Notes: generated from the letters alone by a model not told the origin. DNA of 64,000 nt from Tragulus kanchil (GCA_022376925.1 JAIOJX010000005.1:88433501-88497500); one strand, 5' to 3'. Counted from the first letter of the stretch, positions 52,381 to 64,000 are shown. Translations and numbers: made by a program.

Positions 52381-53261
52381 AAACTAAACATGGAACTGCC
52401 ATGAGACCCAGCAATCTCACTCCTGGGAAAACTGTCATTCAAAAGGACACATATACCCAGTGTTCACTGTAGCACTAGTTACAGTAGCTAGAACATGGAA
52501 ACAACCTAAATGTCCATCAATGGATGAATGCATAAATACAAATTAAAATTGATATTTACCATCAAAGGCATTTAGGATTAAGAATATGAATTCCTTAAGG
52601 CAAATTTAGTTACCTCTTTTGTAAATACAGAAAAATTAGATCTTACAATGTGTATTAGAAAATTATATTTATATCTAAATCTAAAATTTTCAAATTTCTC
52701 CTCTATTTTTCCTTTTCCTTTTTTATTCTCTTCCTTCCTAATTCCCACATTCTTTCTAGAAAGGATTTAGATAGGGCAGTTAACCAGATGTATAAAGCTA
52801 ACTAAACATGATAAAAACATGCTATAGAAACATAAAGTGAATTCAGAAATGATGGGGCAACACTTACTCTATGGATCTATACACTGCTATGGGAAGGCTG
52901 TAAATGAGAATTCTACTGTCCTACTGCCAGTATGAAAATGGAAACGTGGTCACTTACACAGTTCCCAGGGACCATTATATAAGAAATGAACATATTACTC
53001 AGAAGTACTACTGTTACTGTACTAAGTTCAGGCAGGAATTTCTCCCATTGCACTCACCAAAGTTACACAGTGTTTTGGACACAAAACTACAATGAGGTAT
53101 CATCCCATACCAGTCAGCATGGCCATCATCAAAATATCTACAAACAAGAAATGCTAGAGAGGGTGTGGAAAAAAGCAAATCCTCTTGCATTGTTGGTAGG
53201 AATGTAAACTGATACAGACTATGGAGAGCAGTATGGAAGTCCCTTAAAAAACTAAACATGG

Positions 53262-53530
53262 GGGCTTCCCTGGTGGTCCACTGGGTAAGGATTCCGTCTT
53301 GCAGTGCAAGGGGTGCCTGTTCCATCCCTGGCCTGGGAAGATTCCACATGCCACAGAGCGGCTGGACCCATGTGTCCAATTACAGAGTCAGAGCTCTGGA
53401 GCGCATGCGCCTGGAGCTGGTACGCAGCAGTGAGAGAGGCCACTGTGATGGGAGGCCCAAACAGGCCAAAGAACAAAGATAAATAGATGAGAGATCAATA
53501 GAAGTGGCCCCCCCAAAAAACACAAAAACT
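53262..53530 (+). mobile_element. Second copy of nested SINE
   Basis: D17 copy of 52112-52380 with the same flanks. Confidence 0.9.
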
Positions 53531-54180
53531 AAACTAAACATGGAACTGCCATGAGACCCAGCAATCTCACTCCTGGGAAAACTGTCATTCAAAAGGACAC
53601 ATATACCCAGTGTTCACTGTAGCACTAGTTACAGTAGCTAGAATATGGAAACAACCTAAATGTCCATCAATGGATGAATGCATAAAGAAGATGTGGTACA
53701 TATATACAACAGAGTATTACATATCCATAAAAAGGAATGAAACTAGATTATTTGTAGACATGCAGATAGACCTAAAGTCTGTCATACAGAGTGAAGTAAG
53801 CCAGAAAGAGAAAAAAAGTATCATATGTGGAATCTAGAAAAATGGTACAGATGGACCTATTTCCAAGGTGAGAATAGAAATACAGACATTGAGAATGGCC
53901 ATGTGGACACAGCAGAGGAAGGGAAGGGTGGGATGAACTAGGAAATGAGGACTGACATATACACACTACCATAAACAAAAGAGCCAACTAGTGGGAAGCT
54001 GCTGTACAGCCCGAAAGCTCGGTCGTCTCTCATGACCCTGACTGGTGGGGTGGTAGTAAGGGGGCCAGGGCCGAGGTGCAGGGGATATACGCATACATAT
54101 AACTGATTCGCATTGTCATAGAGCAGAAATGAACACAGCATTGTAAAACAGGTATATTCCAATAAAGACAAACAAACCAA

Positions 54181-56430
54181 TAAACGCAGTGATGAGTTTC
54201 TTAAGAGTAGGTGGGCTGCAAGCCCAATTCAAGGCAAGCATGATTATCACTTGTGATTTGTCCTTTTTATCCTGATGGCAATCTGATTTCTCACAAACAC
54301 TTCTGAAGTCCTCAAAATAGCAAGTTACACAAGGATTTTACACATTATCCTGATCTTACTGTTTTTTGTGAATTCTTTGAGCTCTCTGCCTCCATTTTTC
54401 ACTATAAATTGTCATACGAATCTACGTATTTTAAAATACACTGTTTTTTCTCGATTCTGGAAAATTTCTCGTTGTGTCTGTTCTCCAAAACTACTGTATT
54501 GAGCCATCGTAGGGTCACAGTGGTTTATGCTACTAACTAAATAGTGATTTATGTAACTTTATTCCCCCAGTCTGCTCACTTGCTTATATTCTGTAAGGCT
54601 CAGGGCACTTTATAAATTAGTAATTTTTAAAAAGGCTACACTAAGAGTTGCAAAACTAGCAAAACCAACGGTGGACATATATCACTTTCTGTTCCAAATT
54701 GCTAGCACAGGTCTATTAGCAACCAGAACAATGGTGAGGATTATGATGGTGTTTCTTGCATTACATCTTTAAAAGGAGATACAGCAGAGCAGATCGAGGT
54801 GAAAATAGCTGAAACTTCTAGTTTCTAGAGTAATTCAGAAAGTACTCATTTATTATTATTATTATTAATATTATTATCATCATTATCATTACAAATAGTG
54901 AAAGTAGGGATGCATAAATAAAGTCTGCCCTAGGGGCAGCCTGAAGCTATATTCCAGCAGTTACTGTGCTTCAAAATTATGAGAATTTTTATCCATCATC
55001 AATAAAAAATGAGCAGAGCAGTTATTATGGCAGTTTCCACAGTCAAGACTGTTTCTGCTATTACATCTCTTAGTAAAAGGGTGATTTGCTCTCCATTCTA
55101 AGATGTCAACTCATCCACCTCTCTGACATTAAAGTATAATGTACAGTCTTTACGTGGATTCCTCCCTAGTGAAGTCACATTTCCATGAACTTGGGGCAAG
55201 GACACAATGGGGCTAAATTAACTGTGGGCAGAAAGGAAAGTAAATTACATTTTTTATAAAGCAATAGTGGCACTGAGCTGCCTCCATTCCTTCCTTGGAA
55301 AGGAATGGAGTTGATAAAAATAAATTTGATAAAAATAAATATTTTACGGAACAAGCCTATATGCTCACCAGTGGTGGAAATATGCCAGGCCAATGCCCTT
55401 GATGCTCCACTGGGCACACTGTCCGGAAACACAAAAGGAGCAAGTACTTCTCTACCTCCGTGCTCTCCAGCACCCAGGATGCAAAGAGCAGCCTGAGCAA
55501 ATGGTCTGACTGCTGCAGTCCTCTTGCCAGCAGTGTGGTAATTGGGGCTGGGTTCTCAGAATACCAAAGCTCCCATTCTCATATGCTATTTTTTCTCCTC
55601 TTTAAATTTTAAATGAAATTTAAAATTAATTTAAATTTGAAATCAGGTCCTTTTAATAATATTTTGTCTTTTTTTTACTCTAACCACTCTTGCTAATGGT
55701 CATCAAACGCAGGTAGACACTTCATGGGTAATTCACTAAAGAGTGTGTGTGGAGAAGTCTGGAAGCATAAGGTTTGGAAGAGAAAACCCCACTTCAAGTT
55801 CAGCCTCTACCCTCCTTCAGGGTGTTACTTTGTGAATTTGTCTTTTCCAGTTTTAAATATTTTTAAGGGTACATGACCAGCTCAAAATGATTCCCATTTT
55901 CTTGAGAAGTAATGCCCTTCATGCATGCATCCTCCCAACCCACAGCAAATTAGACCTTAGTCATCAGATTTTCCTCCCCTAAAAGGGTTGATAAAGATAA
56001 GTTATGTAAAGCTTCATTCTGCCATGTGGACAAAGGAACAGTAAAGGCTCATTTGCAGGGAGAAAATAATGTGGAAGAAAGAAGAAAAGAGGCAGCACAG
56101 GGAAGGGAGACTGAGTCTCATCTGTTCTTAAGCCGTCCTAGGGAAGAAGCCAGAGTCACCTTGACAGTATTCCCATTCCCCAGTCTCTGCTGAGACCCTG
56201 TTAACATTTGCCTACACACCCACGTTCTGGCTCTGTGAGACATCCTGTGTCATAGAGTTGGGAGTGCTTTTTGTGGGTCTTTGTTCTCTGAGATGCAAGA
56301 GTTCTAAAGAAACTCTTAAGGTCTTGCTTTTTCTTTTCTCTTTCTACCACAGAATTAAGAATTCCTGACCCAACATCATCACGGGCTCCTTGTGAGGAGC
56401 AAATGAGTCAATGGACAAGGATGTTCTTTG
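54181..56430. other. No gene; unassigned unique sequence
   Basis: No duplication here. An (ATT)n/(ATC)n run lies at about 54850-54893. Antisense and sense ORFs of 85 and 63 codons near 55.2-55.5 kb are not recognised. Confidence 0.5.
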
Positions 56431-57400
56431 TTAATCATTTTCAAGCTCATTATTTTATCAATGAATGTTTACCTGTTGTTCACCAAGTCCAGTGCTCCAG
56501 ATGTGAAGACAAAGCACAGAGGAAAAGAAATTATTATCAAATGGAATTTATGCTCTAATGGAGATAAATAGTAAGTAAAAAAGTTTTTTTTTTTAAAGGA
56601 AGTCAATATATTTTATGACAGATAATAAAGGGAATGATAAAGTAGTGTAAAGGTGTCATAGAGTGATGAAGGTGAGGAGGGTCATTACTTTAGACAGACA
56701 GGTTCAAAAATAAAAAAGCCTCAAGGAGGGAGATAAGAAGTCATCTGGAGCACAGCATTCCAGCAGACAGAAGGTCAATGCAAAAGCCCTGAAGAAGGAG
56801 TAGATGTGATACACTGGAAAAAGACCAAAGAGAAAACACATAAAATGAGATCTCCCAGTGCCTAGTGTCCTTTGGGAAAGACCTTGCATTTTACCCTGGA
56901 AGAGATGGGAAGCTACTGGAGGTTTCCTGAGCAGAGATGAGACATAACTTGACTTCCACTTGAAAAGGATTATTGAGATGCTATTTAAAATAGATGGATA
57001 GAGGGGAAAGGTTAAATAAGGAAACCTGTTGGTCAGCCAGCGGGTGGTCCAAGTGAGAGATTTTGGTGGGTTGGATAAGAATGGTGGCTATAGAGGGACA
57101 AGGAAATGCCAGATTTTCCCTTAATTTGAAGGCAAAAGCTGTTGAGGTTGCTAATGGTTTAGAGACGGGTTTAAGAGAAGACAGGTTTATAGAAAGAGCA
57201 AGAGAGGAAAATGAAGCCGTTGCTGATGAGCTGGTAGAAGATGGAAGGATCAGAAGTTACTGAAGTAGGGAAAATGAAAAGTTTCATTTTCAGATATGGT
57301 ATATTTAAAACAACTATTAGACATTCACAGAGAAAAGTCAAGTAAGAATTTGTATATGAAAGTCTGAAGGCTGGGAGAAAGCTGAAGACAAGGAATTCAG
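56430..57400 (+). repeat. Ancient mammalian interspersed repeat, family not assigned
   Basis: Carries the recurring order of a common old repeat: gcattccagcagacagaagg, accctggaagagatgggaag, gagcagagatgagacataac, aaaaggattattgagatgc, ggtggtccaagtgagagat, and aactattagacattcac. Coding potential absent. Confidence 0.5.
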
Positions 57401-57966
57401 TTTCTATTCATACCTTTATACTCTCACTGCCCCAATTTACTTTCACCTCAACAAAAACAGCCCACTTTGGCCTGCTAGAAGATTGATATTTTCAGTCAGT
57501 GGGATTAAGACATAAGGAGATTACAAACATCATGATACTTTAAAATCAAAGTGTCAGTAAGGGAAGCAAGAGAATTTTTAAAAGCCTAGTTGACTTTCTT
57601 GGCTTTCTGTAGTTAATTTGGGTCAACATAGCTTTTATCTTTGAACAAAATGCTATCAGCAGCAAAACATCTTATATCTACATTTACTGGAAACACTGGG
57701 AATTCTAAGTCAGAAAACAAATACAGAGATCACTGTAATAATAATTAACAAATTATTCTTTGATGCACTAATTGTTGGATGAGCATGTCAGTCATTGAAC
57801 ATTCATAAAGCACAGACTTTGTGCCACTGAGAACAGCCTAAGAAGAAGAATGCTAGTAAAACTTAGTTACAGTCTTCAGGGGCTTAGAGCAGAGAGTCTG
57901 AAATCTTGTATAATCCCAAAGTCAACTCACTGTAAATGGTAAAAGTACAAAAATTTCTTGAGTCAT
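57401..57966. other. No gene; unassigned sequence
   Basis: Nothing recognised. Confidence 0.5.
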
Positions 57967-58009
57967 TTTCCACCAGAATATTCAGAATTTAACTTATCCT
58001 ACAGCAGAT

Positions 58010-58810
58010 CCTTGGAAGAAAAGATATGACAAATCTAGATAGCCTATTAAAAAGCAGACATAACTTTGCTGACAAAGGTCTGTATATTCAAAGCTATGAC
58101 TTTTCCAGTAGTCATGTATGGATATGAGAACTGGACAATCGAGAAGGCTGAACATGGGACTCCCTAGTGGTCCAGTGGGTAGAGAGTCCATCTTGCAGTG
58201 CAAGGCGTACCAGTTCGCTCCCCGATCCAGGAAGATTCCATGTGCCATGGAGCGACTGAAGATGTGTCCAATTGACAGTCAGTGCTCTGGAGCACATGCA
58301 GCCAGAGCTGGTGCTCTGCAGTGAGAAAGCCCACTGCAATGTGAGGCCCACACAGGCCAGAGAATGAAGATGGATGAAAATAAATAAATAAATAACCAAT
58401 AAAAGAGGCCAAAATTAAAAAATAAAAGACTGAACGCCAAAAACTTGATGCCTTTGAACTATGGTGCTGGAGAAGACTCTTGAGAGTTCCTTGGACTGCA
58501 AGAAGATCAAACCAGTCAATCCTAAAGGAAATCAACCCTGAATATTCATTGGAAGGACTGATTTTGAAGCTCCAACACTTTGGCCACCTGATGCAAAGAG
58601 CCGACCCACTGAAAATGACCCTGATGTTAGAAAAAATAGAATGCAGAAGGAGAAGTGGACGACAGACAAGATGGTTGGATGGCATCAATGACTCTATGGA
58701 CATGAGTTTGAGCAAGCTCCGGGAGATGGTGATGGACAGGGAAAGCCTGGTGTGTCACAGTCCATGGGGTCACAAAGAGTCGGACACGACTGAGCATCTA
58801 AACTGAACTG
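58010..58810 (+). mobile_element. BovB (RTE) LINE 3' end with nested SINE
   Basis: The 58480-58806 frame encodes a C-terminal BovB ORF2 remnant ([38 protein letters not shown]) and ends with the usual gagtcggacacgactgagca and an aactgaactgac tail. Upstream (58030-58150) the same ORF continues in broken frames, interrupted by a SINE. BovB is the RTE LINE known from ruminants and squamates. Confidence 0.92.
58155..58430 (+). mobile_element. tRNA-derived SINE inside BovB
   Basis: Head gggactccctagtggtccag, ending in (AATA)n and an A-rich tail. The short ctgaac repeat at both flanks fits a target-site duplication. Copy at 59239-59514. Confidence 0.88.
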
Positions 58811-59050
58811 ACTCGGCAAGTCACTTACTGCCTGGGGCATTTACAGTAAGTTCATTTATATGGAACACATCAGTGCCTCAGTGATGCAAGGATGTAATTA
58901 TCCTCCACTAAAAGCCTTTGGGAATTTCTATCTCCAATCCTTTGAACATTCTTCACTGCTTTACAGAGCTTTGTTTTTTAATCTTCATTTCAGTGGAGTT
59001 TATCTACCTAACTCCAAAATATTTTATTGTTCAATTAGCCCACTGTGCAA
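58811..59050. other. Unassigned unique sequence after BovB (found three times)
   Basis: Repeated at 59895-60134 and, damaged at its left end, near 61129-61292. No gene. Confidence 0.6.
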
Positions 59051-59093
59051 TTTCCACCAGAATATTCAGAATTTAACTTATCCTACAGCAGAT

Positions 59094-59894
59094 CCTTGGA
59101 AGAAAAGATATGACAAATCTAGATAGCCTATTAAAAAGCAGACATAACTTTGCTGACAAAGGTCTGTATATTCAAAGCTATGACTTTTCCAGTAGTCATG
59201 TATGGATATGAGAACTGGACAATCGAGAAGGCTGAACATGGGACTCCCTAGTGGTCCAGTGGGTAGAGAGTCCATCTTGCAGTGCAAGGCGTACCAGTTC
59301 GCTCCCCGATCCAGGAAGATTCCATGTGCCATGGAGCGACTGAAGATGTGTCCAATTGACAGTCAGTGCTCTGGAGCACATGCAGCCAGAGCTGGTGCTC
59401 TGCAGTGAGAAAGCCCACTGCAATGTGAGGCCCACACAGGCCAGAGAATGAAGATGGATGAAAATAAATAAATAAATAACCAATAAAAGAGGCCAAAATT
59501 AAAAAATAAAAGACTGAACGCCAAAAACTTGATGCCTTTGAACTATGGTGCTGGAGAAGACTCTTGAGAGTTCCTTGGACTGCAAGAAGATCAAACCAGT
59601 CAATCCTAAAGGAAATCAACCCTGAATATTCATTGGAAGGACTGATTTTGAAGCTCCAACACTTTGGCCACCTGATGCAAAGAGCCGACCCACTGAAAAT
59701 GACCCTGATGTTAGAAAAAATAGAATGCAGAAGGAGAAGTGGACGACAGACAAGATGGTTGGATGGCATCAATGACTCTATGGACATGAGTTTGAGCAAG
59801 CTCCGGGAGATGGTGATGGACAGGGAAAGCCTGGTGTGTCACAGTCCATGGGGTCACAAAGAGTCGGACACGACTGAGCATCTAAACTGAACTG
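59094..59894 (+). mobile_element. Second copy of BovB 3' end with nested SINE
   Basis: D18 copy of 58010-58810. Confidence 0.92.
59239..59514 (+). mobile_element. Second copy of SINE inside BovB
   Basis: D18 copy of 58155-58430. Confidence 0.88.
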
Positions 59895-60363
59895 ACTCGG
59901 CAAGTCACTTACTGCCTGGGGCATTTACAGTAAGTTCATTTATATGGAACACATCAGTGCCTCAGTGATGCAAGGATGTAATTATCCTCCACTAAAAGCC
60001 TTTGGGAATTTCTATCTCCAATCCTTTGAACATTCTTCACTGCTTTACAGAGCTTTGTTTTTTAATCTTCATTTCAGTGGAGTTTATCTACCTAACTCCA
60101 AAATATTTTATTGTTCAATTAGCCCACTGTGCAATTTCCTGGCACACATGAGCCCAGTAAACATTAATTGGGATCTACTATGCTACACACGGGTAACATG
60201 AAGAATGAGATGCATCTCTTCTTTTCAAGCAAGGGGGAACAAAACACATAAACATAATACATTATAGAAGTTGCAAAGGTAGATCTTGCATGAGATATTA
60301 TGAGAGTACAGAAAAAGGCAGCGATCAACCCAAGAAGGTCAGCAAGGCCTTACTTAGTAAGTT

Positions 60364-60406
60364 TGTTTTTTTTTTTTTTTCCCGCCGCCCCTCCCCCTCC
60401 TCCCAG
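60364..60406. repeat. Low-complexity T/C tract
   Basis: A 16-17-base T run, then a C-rich part (cccgccgcccctccccctcc). Copy at 61522-61563. Confidence 0.9.
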
Positions 60407-60414
60407 TAAGTTTG

Positions 60415-60545
60415 GTTTTTGCTGTAGTTTTATTTTTTGCCATCATATCACCCATGATCTTGGTTCCCCAACCAGGGATTGAATTTGCACCCTCTGTAGT
60501 GGAAGCATGGAGCTGTAACCACTGGACCACCTGGAAAGTCCCTAG
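60415..60545 (-). mobile_element. tRNA-derived SINE, antisense, short
   Basis: The minus strand begins gactttccaggtggtccagt and carries aatccctggttggggaacc. Flanking T-rich tract is its A tail. Copy at 61573-61703. Confidence 0.8.
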
Positions 60546-61128
60546 TCTTGCTTAGGGAGTTTTAGAGGACAAGTGGGAGTTTACAAGGCCGAGAGACAAG
60601 CAGGCCATTGTGAGGAAGGGAGACCATTCCTGCAGATGGAGAAATCAGAGCCAACAATGAGTCAGTTGCATGAGATTAAGTGCTGTTAGAACATAAACTT
60701 CAAGACAGAGTCATGAGAACTGCAACTGGAGGGTTAAGTTAGAGTCAGATCATGAGGGCATTGGATATCTGAACTTATTCTGCTTTTTCTAGGGAGCTAT
60801 TCTTCCTTAAGCCAAAGCAAATCCTTCTTTCTTTTTTTGGAGACAATGAAGGTGTGGGTGGGCAGAGCATGTTAAACAACTGAGAATGAAATAAATGATT
60901 ATTTTTTCAACTATAGAAGTTTCTTCTTTTATGTCCTTCTGATGCCTGAGGAGTAATGATGCAAAAGGCAGGAAAATAAATATTATGGAAACTAGTAAAT
61001 TAGGATATTACTTGCTACATTTAAAATCCACAGAAATAATGCTACTAGCTACAAGCATCTTTTAAATAACTGTTACAGATTACCATCAGAAAGCATCAAT
61101 ATCAAGGCCTACTATGAGCCTTTTCTTA
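60546..61128. other. No gene; unassigned sequence
   Basis: AG-rich, nothing recognised. Repeated to 62267 by D19. Confidence 0.5.
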
Positions 61129-61572
61129 ATGGAACACATCAGTGCCTCATGATGCAATTATTTCCTTTGGAATCTCCAATCCTTTGAACATTCTTCACTG
61201 CTTTACAGAGCTTTGTTTTTTAATCTTCATTTCAGTGGAGTTTATCTACCTAACTCCAAAATATTTTATTGTTCAATTAGCCCACTGTGCAATTTCCTGG
61301 CACACATGAGCCCAGTAAACATTAATTGGGATCTACTATGCTACACACGGGTAACATGAAGAATGAGATGCATCTCTTCTTTTCAAGCAAGGGGGAACAA
61401 AACACATAAACATAATACATTATAGAAGTTGCAAAGGTAGATCTTGCATGAGATATTATGAGAGTACAGAAAAAGGCAGCGATCAACCCAAGAAGGTCAG
61501 CAAGGCCTTACTTAGTAAGTTTGTTTTTTTTTTTTTTTCCCGCCGCCCCTCCCCCTCCTCCCAGTAAGTTTG

Positions 61573-61703
61573 GTTTTTGCTGTAGTTTTATTTTTTGCCA
61601 TCATATCACCCATGATCTTGGTTCCCCAACCAGGGATTGAATTTGCACCCTCTGTAGTGGAAGCATGGAGCTGTAACCACTGGACCACCTGGAAAGTCCC
61701 TAG
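61573..61703 (-). mobile_element. Second copy of antisense short SINE
   Basis: D19 copy of 60415-60545. Confidence 0.8.
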
Positions 61704-62267
61704 TCTTGCTTAGGGAGTTTTAGAGGACAAGTGGGAGTTTACAAGGCCGAGAGACAAGCAGGCCATTGTGAGGAAGGGAGACCATTCCTGCAGATGGAGA
61801 AATCAGAGCCAACAATGAGTCAGTTGCATGAGATTAAGTGCTGTTAGAACATAAACTTCAAGACAGAGTCATGAGAACTGCAACTGGAGGGTTAAGTTAG
61901 AGTCAGATCATGAGGGCATTGGATATCTGAACTTATTCTGCTTTTTCTAGGGAGCTATTCTTCCTTAAGCCAAAGCAAATCCTTCTTTCTTTTTTTGGAG
62001 ACAATGAAGGTGTGGGTGGGCAGAGCATGTTAAACAACTGAGAATGAAATAAATGATTATTTTTTCAACTATAGAAGTTTCTTCTTTTATGTCCTTCTGA
62101 TGCCTGAGGAGTAATGATGCAAAAGGCAGGAAAATAAATATTATGGAAACTAGTAAATTAGGATATTACTTGCTACATTTAAAATCCACAGAAATAATGC
62201 TACTAGCTACAAGCATCTTTTAAATAACTGTTACAGATTACCATCAGAAAGCATCAATATCAAGGCC

Positions 62268-63300
62268 ATGACCTCTGGTGTCTCTTAAACCAGTTTTAAA
62301 ATTCCAAAATTATGACCTTGTTTTTTTTGCTCTTGTGTGAGGAATTGCCAGAGGGGAAGTATCTCTAAAGAAGGAATTAAGAACTCAGCCTCAGCTTGTG
62401 TTGCAATCTCTCTCTATTCTCAGACCTCTCTTCATAGTAAATAATGAGGATATTTACCAATGGTTTCTCAGAAATGATTTCAAATTTCAAGCAAGTGTAT
62501 TATGGGAACTCAAGAGATTAGCTAGAGTTAGAAGCTTATAAAAAAGATACAAATGATATGAAAATATGTATTCAAATAATTGAGAAAACTAAGCTTACTA
62601 TGGGTATATAGGGATAGCTATAGATGTAAATATACAAACTAGATCTCATTAGTGCTTTTTATGACATAGGCTCAAATCAACAACTAAAAATATATCTACT
62701 AATACACATATTTTAGAAGTAGTACATTTTCATTTAAAATATCATTCCCCAAATCCTATAATTACTGAGATTGCTGACCAATGCTATTTGAAAATTCTTT
62801 GTGGTCCAGGTTACTTATCATCATGTAGGAAAAAAATAGGCAAATGACATCTGCTCCCTTTTAAGAAATAGAGGTTCTGGCTTCATCTAACCTAATTGAT
62901 TGGTTAGAGTAGCCATCCAGAGGAAGAGAAGCTAGCACTTCAGGGCCCATTAGTATTGCTCAACAAAGCCATTCTCCTTAGCTGGCTGATTTCTCTCTTT
63001 CCAAGTCTCAGGATCCTGACCCTGAATTTGTGGTAGGTCCCATTTCAGTTTCCTTTTACCTTTAATTCTATAAGTGGTTAGAGTAGCATACTACTGAGCT
63101 TAAATAATGGGCTGAAGTCCTAGACAGATTTCTTTTTTGTTATTATTGTTCTTCCGGTTCATATCTTGACCCAGTTAATTTTATCAAAATTAAGATGACA
63201 GTCAGTTGTGGGTTCTCTCCTAGAAAGTACATTCTAATTAAAAAAAAAAAACAACAACATTGAATTTTCAACATTTGTTTCATAGAACACTTACTCTCAA
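62268..63300. other. No gene; unassigned unique sequence
   Basis: AT-rich. A-runs at 63240-63252. Nothing recognised. Confidence 0.5.
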
Positions 63301-63319
63301 AAAAAAAAGTATTCCTTAT

Positions 63320-63935
63320 AAAGCAAAGGAAGCAAACAGAATTCGGCAACACATCAAAAAGCTCATACACCATAATCAAGTTGGGTTTATCCTAGGCATA
63401 CAAGGATTCTTCAATATCTGCCAATCAATCAATGTGATACACCATATCAATAAATTGAAAGACAAAAATCATATGATCATCTCAAAAGATGCAGAAAATA
63501 CTTTTGACAAAATCCAACATCTATTTATGATAAAAACACTTCAAAAAATGGGCATAGAAGGAACCTACCTCAACACAGTGAAAATCATATATAAGAAGCC
63601 CACAGCAAACATTCTCAATGGTGAAAAACTCAAAGCATTTCCTCTATGATCAGGAACAAGAAAGGGGTGTCCACTTTCACCACTATTATTCAACATAGTC
63701 CTGGAAATTCTAGCTACAATAATAAGAGGAGAAAAAGAAATTGAAGGAATACAGATTGGAAAAGAAGTAAAATTCTCACTATTTGCAGACAACATGATAT
63801 GATACATAGAAAACCCTAAAGAAACTATTAGAAAATTACTACAGTCAATCAGTGAATTTAGCAAAGTCACAGGATACAATATTAATACACAGCAATCACT
63901 CACATTCCTATACACAAACAATGAAAATCCATTAG
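63320..63935 (+). pseudogene. L1 ORF2 reverse transcriptase fragment, inactive
   Basis: The + frame from about 63325 reads clear L1 ORF2 [58 protein letters not shown], then, after a TGA at 63647-63649, [14 protein letters not shown] and FADNM. The catalytic F-A-D-D box has Asn in place of the second Asp (AAC at 63791-63793), and a further TGA follows at 63800-63802. L1 homology stops near 63935, before the thumb and 3' end, so this is an internal fragment. It cannot encode an active enzyme. Confidence 0.92.
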
Positions 63936-64000
63936 TTTTTTTTTGGCTCAACAAAGGCCATTATTTCATCATTAGCTGGTTTTAGATGGTTCTGCTCATT

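Larger units (their letters stand above)
51406..53686. repeat. Direct duplication D17, offset 1130 then 1150
   Basis: Copy 1 is 51406-52536 and copy 2 is 52536-53686. Copy 2 has a 20-bp pyrimidine-rich insertion at about 52706-52727 and one C/T change (agaacatgg versus agaatatgg). Confidence 0.95.
51930..54180 (+). repeat. Sense L1, ORF2 end and 3' UTR
   Basis: It shows caatgaggtatcatcccata, agagggtgtggaaaaaagc, gagacccagcaatctcac, acatggaaacaacctaaatg, agtgaagtaagccagaaag, then the 3' end (cataactgattcgcattg, attgtaaaacaggtatatt, ccaataaag). Broken frames; a SINE is nested, and length is inflated by D17. Confidence 0.82.
57967..60139. repeat. Direct duplication D18, offset 1084
   Basis: Copy 1 is 57967-59055 and copy 2 is 59051-60139, sharing tttcc at the junction. 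Copies look identical, including a 183-codon antisense ORF. Confidence 0.96.
59944..62267. repeat. Direct duplication D19, offset 1158 (1185 before 27 lost bases)
   Basis: Copy 1 is 59944-61109 and copy 2 is 61129-62267. The first 55 or so bases of copy 2 have lost 27 bases in several small deletions relative to 59944-60025; after tctccaatcc the copies agree. Confidence 0.96.

Noticed and set aside
58164..59799. 183-codon minus-strand ORF, present twice
   Set aside because: It is the antisense of BovB plus a SINE, and repeats only because of D18. No domain or splice context.

Overview
The window is nuclear DNA of a ruminant, most likely a bovid. It is dense in repeats found only in that group: tRNA-derived Bov-tA/CHR-type SINEs, BOV-A2-type SINEs, a BovB LINE 3' end, and artiodactyl L1 copies with the L1-BT type of 3' end. 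MIR, MER20-like and ancient L1 remnants of general mammalian age are also present. No bacterial, phage or CRISPR feature is visible, and the ORFs above about 60 codons are almost all chance frames inside repeats.

Only one protein-coding gene is supported: the 3' part of TMEM26 on the + strand. A 77-bp internal exon (21135-21211) with clean AG/GT borders joins in phase to the terminal coding exon (23914-24338), which ends in TAG and is followed by 3' UTR with an AATAAA. The earlier exons must lie left of the window, so everything left of 21135 is intron and repeats. From about 26.2 kb to the end is downstream, apparently intergenic, repeat-rich DNA.

The dominant oddity is structural. At least 19 places carry a direct duplication of 1.06-1.26 kb in which the two copies abut, overlap by a few bases, or are separated by at most about 40 bases. 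The copies are near-identical apart from homopolymer-length changes. Mismatches and deletions cluster at the junction between the copies. The breakpoints ignore element and gene boundaries; one pair duplicates the TMEM26 terminal exon. Several segments occur three times because neighbouring duplications overlap. This is best explained as unmerged contig-end overlaps or gap-fill errors in the assembly, not as biology. Counting each duplicated segment once, the true locus would be about 42-43 kb rather than 64 kb.

Layout: 1-7.45 kb, old antisense L1 (ORF2 to ORF1/5' region) broken by SINEs and an LTR-like repeat; 7.45-11.6 kb, mostly unassigned; 11.6-14.85 kb, sense L1 3' end with a nested SINE and an inverted SINE pair around a TA microsatellite; 14.85-21.1 kb, TMEM26 intron with MIRs; 21.1-26.2 kb, TMEM26 exons and 3' UTR; 26.2-29.8 kb, UTR/downstream DNA with a BOV-A2 and an L1 tail; 29.8-35 kb, sense old L1 with SINEs; 35-42 kb, mostly unassigned with an LTR-like remnant and a 67-bp tandem repeat; 42-46.5 kb, MIR and mariner-type hairpin; 46.5-51.7 kb, SINE, MER20-like and MIR; 51.9-54.2 kb, L1 3' end; 54.2-58 kb, unassigned and ancient repeat; 58-62.3 kb, BovB with nested SINE and an antisense SINE; 63.3-63.9 kb, decayed L1 reverse transcriptase. 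I found no convincing new biological system. The most interesting non-artefact candidates are a 60-bp perfect inverted repeat between two SINEs at 14.4-14.6 kb and the mariner-type hairpin near 44.3 kb.
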